Positions 63,262-64,000 of a stretch of DNA of 64,000 nt are shown one piece after another. The stretch spans positions 1 through 64,000 of the forward strand of contig OZ223307.1 in the NCBI GenBank assembly GCA_965140765.1, in the 5' to 3' direction. The stretch is from Sunxiuqinia sp963678245 (GTDB lineage: Bacteria; Bacteroidota; Bacteroidia; Bacteroidales; Prolixibacteraceae). The position numbers were made by a program, and so were the translations under genes. The first letter of the stretch is position 1. Each line of letters starts with the position of its first letter. The notes below the pieces were generated by a model, which saw only the letters and a program-made list of their open reading frames with translations, ran no database searches and was not told where the DNA came from.

Positions 63262-63978
63262 ATGGCTGAAGAAAATAAAATACCACAATACAAAAAATTG
63301 TACGAAACTCTGCGTCGACACATCGTATCAGGAGTTTACAAAGAAGGAAGTTTACTCCCATCAGAGAATGAGCTTTGTGCCGTCCACAGTATGACTCGAC
63401 CTACGGTTCGACATGCGCTAGAAGCCTTAGTTCAGGATGGATTTATTCAGAAAAAACAAGGGAAGGGTAGTATTGTACAAAAACCTCCGCAGGATATTGG
63501 AATCTTGTCCATCTCTGGAACTTCTTCGGCCATTGGGAAACAATACCTGCAAACACAAATAATACAGAAGCCACAAATAAAAGCGTGGACAATGCCTTTC
63601 AATTTTGACCTCGCCGAAGCTGAAAAAGATGTTGGCTGCATCTACATGGAACGTTTACGTTTTGTGAATGAGCAACCCGTTTTTTACGACATCAACCACA
63701 TTCCAAACATCAATCTACCACGCTTTACCAGTCGGACCTTCGAAAACAAATCACTTTTCGACACCTTAAGAACAGGCTATCAAATTGAAGTAAAAGGAGG
63801 AACACAGAAATTAAAAGCAATAAAGGCAACAGGAACAATAAGCCAGCTTTTAAAAATAAAAACAGGCGACCCGGTGCTCTACATGGAACGGAAATTATTA
63901 ACGAACCGCGAAGGATTTCACATTTACTCTACGATTTATTTCAATTCGGAGAAGCATGCTATTTTTGGAAATTTCTAG
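63262..63978 (+). CDS. GntR family regulator with UTRA domain (HutC type)
   Basis: 238 residues from ATG 63262. The winged helix-turn-helix is at the N terminus (YKKLYETLRRHIVSGVYKEG, LLPSENELCAVHSMTRPTVR, ALEALVQDGFIQKKQGKG). The UTRA ligand domain follows from about 90 (CIYMERLRFVNEQPVFYDIN, ending FHIYSTIYFNSEKHAIFG). It probably represses or induces the divergent dehydrogenase operon on binding a metabolite of its pathway. A TTG start at 63241 would only add promoter-like residues. Confidence 0.92.
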   Translation: MAEENKIPQYKKLYETLRRHIVSGVYKEGSLLPSENELCAVHSMTRPTVRHALEALVQDGFIQKKQGKGSIVQKPPQDIGILSISGTSSAIGKQYLQTQIIQKPQIKAWTMPFNFDLAEAEKDVGCIYMERLRFVNEQPVFYDINHIPNINLPRFTSRTFENKSLFDTLRTGYQIEVKGGTQKLKAIKATGTISQLLKIKTGDPVLYMERKLLTNREGFHIYSTIYFNSEKHAIFGNF

Positions 63979-64000
63979 AAAAAAGGCAATTAGCATATAG

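Noticed and set aside
1..64000. tRNA, rRNA, CRISPR array, transposase, integrase or phage genes
   Set aside because: I looked for T-loop patterns, regular repeats and transposase motifs in the gaps and found none; the duplication at 53-57 kb therefore has no visible mobile element.

Overview
The window reads as chromosomal DNA of a Bacteroidota bacterium, probably of the Marinilabiliales/Prolixibacteraceae type (lineage is inference). Evidence: type IX secretion and gliding genes (porV, porU, gldJ) next to murF, a fused CcsB-CcsA cytochrome c assembly protein, a sodium:solute symporter with a DUF4212 partner, many lipoproteins and outer-membrane barrels, few Shine-Dalgarno sites, and promoter matches of the Bacteroidota type (TTG, about 19 nt, TAnnTTTG). 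Base composition is AT-rich. I see no rRNA, tRNA, CRISPR array, transposase or phage gene.

Layout. 0-7 kb: end of a DUF3857-type protein, a membrane protein with a frameshifted SDR, a long-chain acyl-CoA ligase and CcsBA. 7-14 kb: small DUF2892 and DUF2007 proteins, alaS, then an M23 peptidase, MerR, Nif3-like and zinc-ribbon run. 14-19 kb: LemA with two TPM proteins, and a TPR histidine kinase. 19-28 kb: a tight operon ending ispF, CoA-binding protein, thioredoxin downstream of porV, with porU before it; gldJ and murF run divergently. 28-35 kb: Fe-S assembly (SufT-like, SufE), rubrerythrin, symporter pair, LVIVD lipoprotein with an outer-membrane partner, and a GNAT-nitrilase fusion.

35-45 kb: a wrecked NmrA gene joined to a FAS1 fragment; an ECF sigma gene overlapping a membrane/barrel protein; a lipoprotein serpin overlapping two small lipoprotein genes; a papain-like peptidase; and a FadL-type porin. 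45-52 kb: a catabolic cluster on the minus strand (Fsa-type aldolase, Zn reductase, class II aldolase-SDR fusion, PHP protein) and a type 2 adenine deaminase.

52.8-57.5 kb is the most unusual part. A ~720 bp block holding a divergent gene pair (Tudor-like protein on minus, secreted protein family A on plus) occurs twice in direct orientation, 2.79 kb apart. Between the copies lie two paralogous ~100-aa genes (family B), a family A-like tail, and a 5'-truncated O-antigen ligase with an in-frame stop. It looks like an expanding and decaying cassette array; an immunity-type role is only a hypothesis. 57.7-64 kb: a 2-oxoacid dehydrogenase operon (E2, E3, fused E1 alpha/beta) with a divergent GntR/UTRA regulator and a clear palindromic operator candidate between them.
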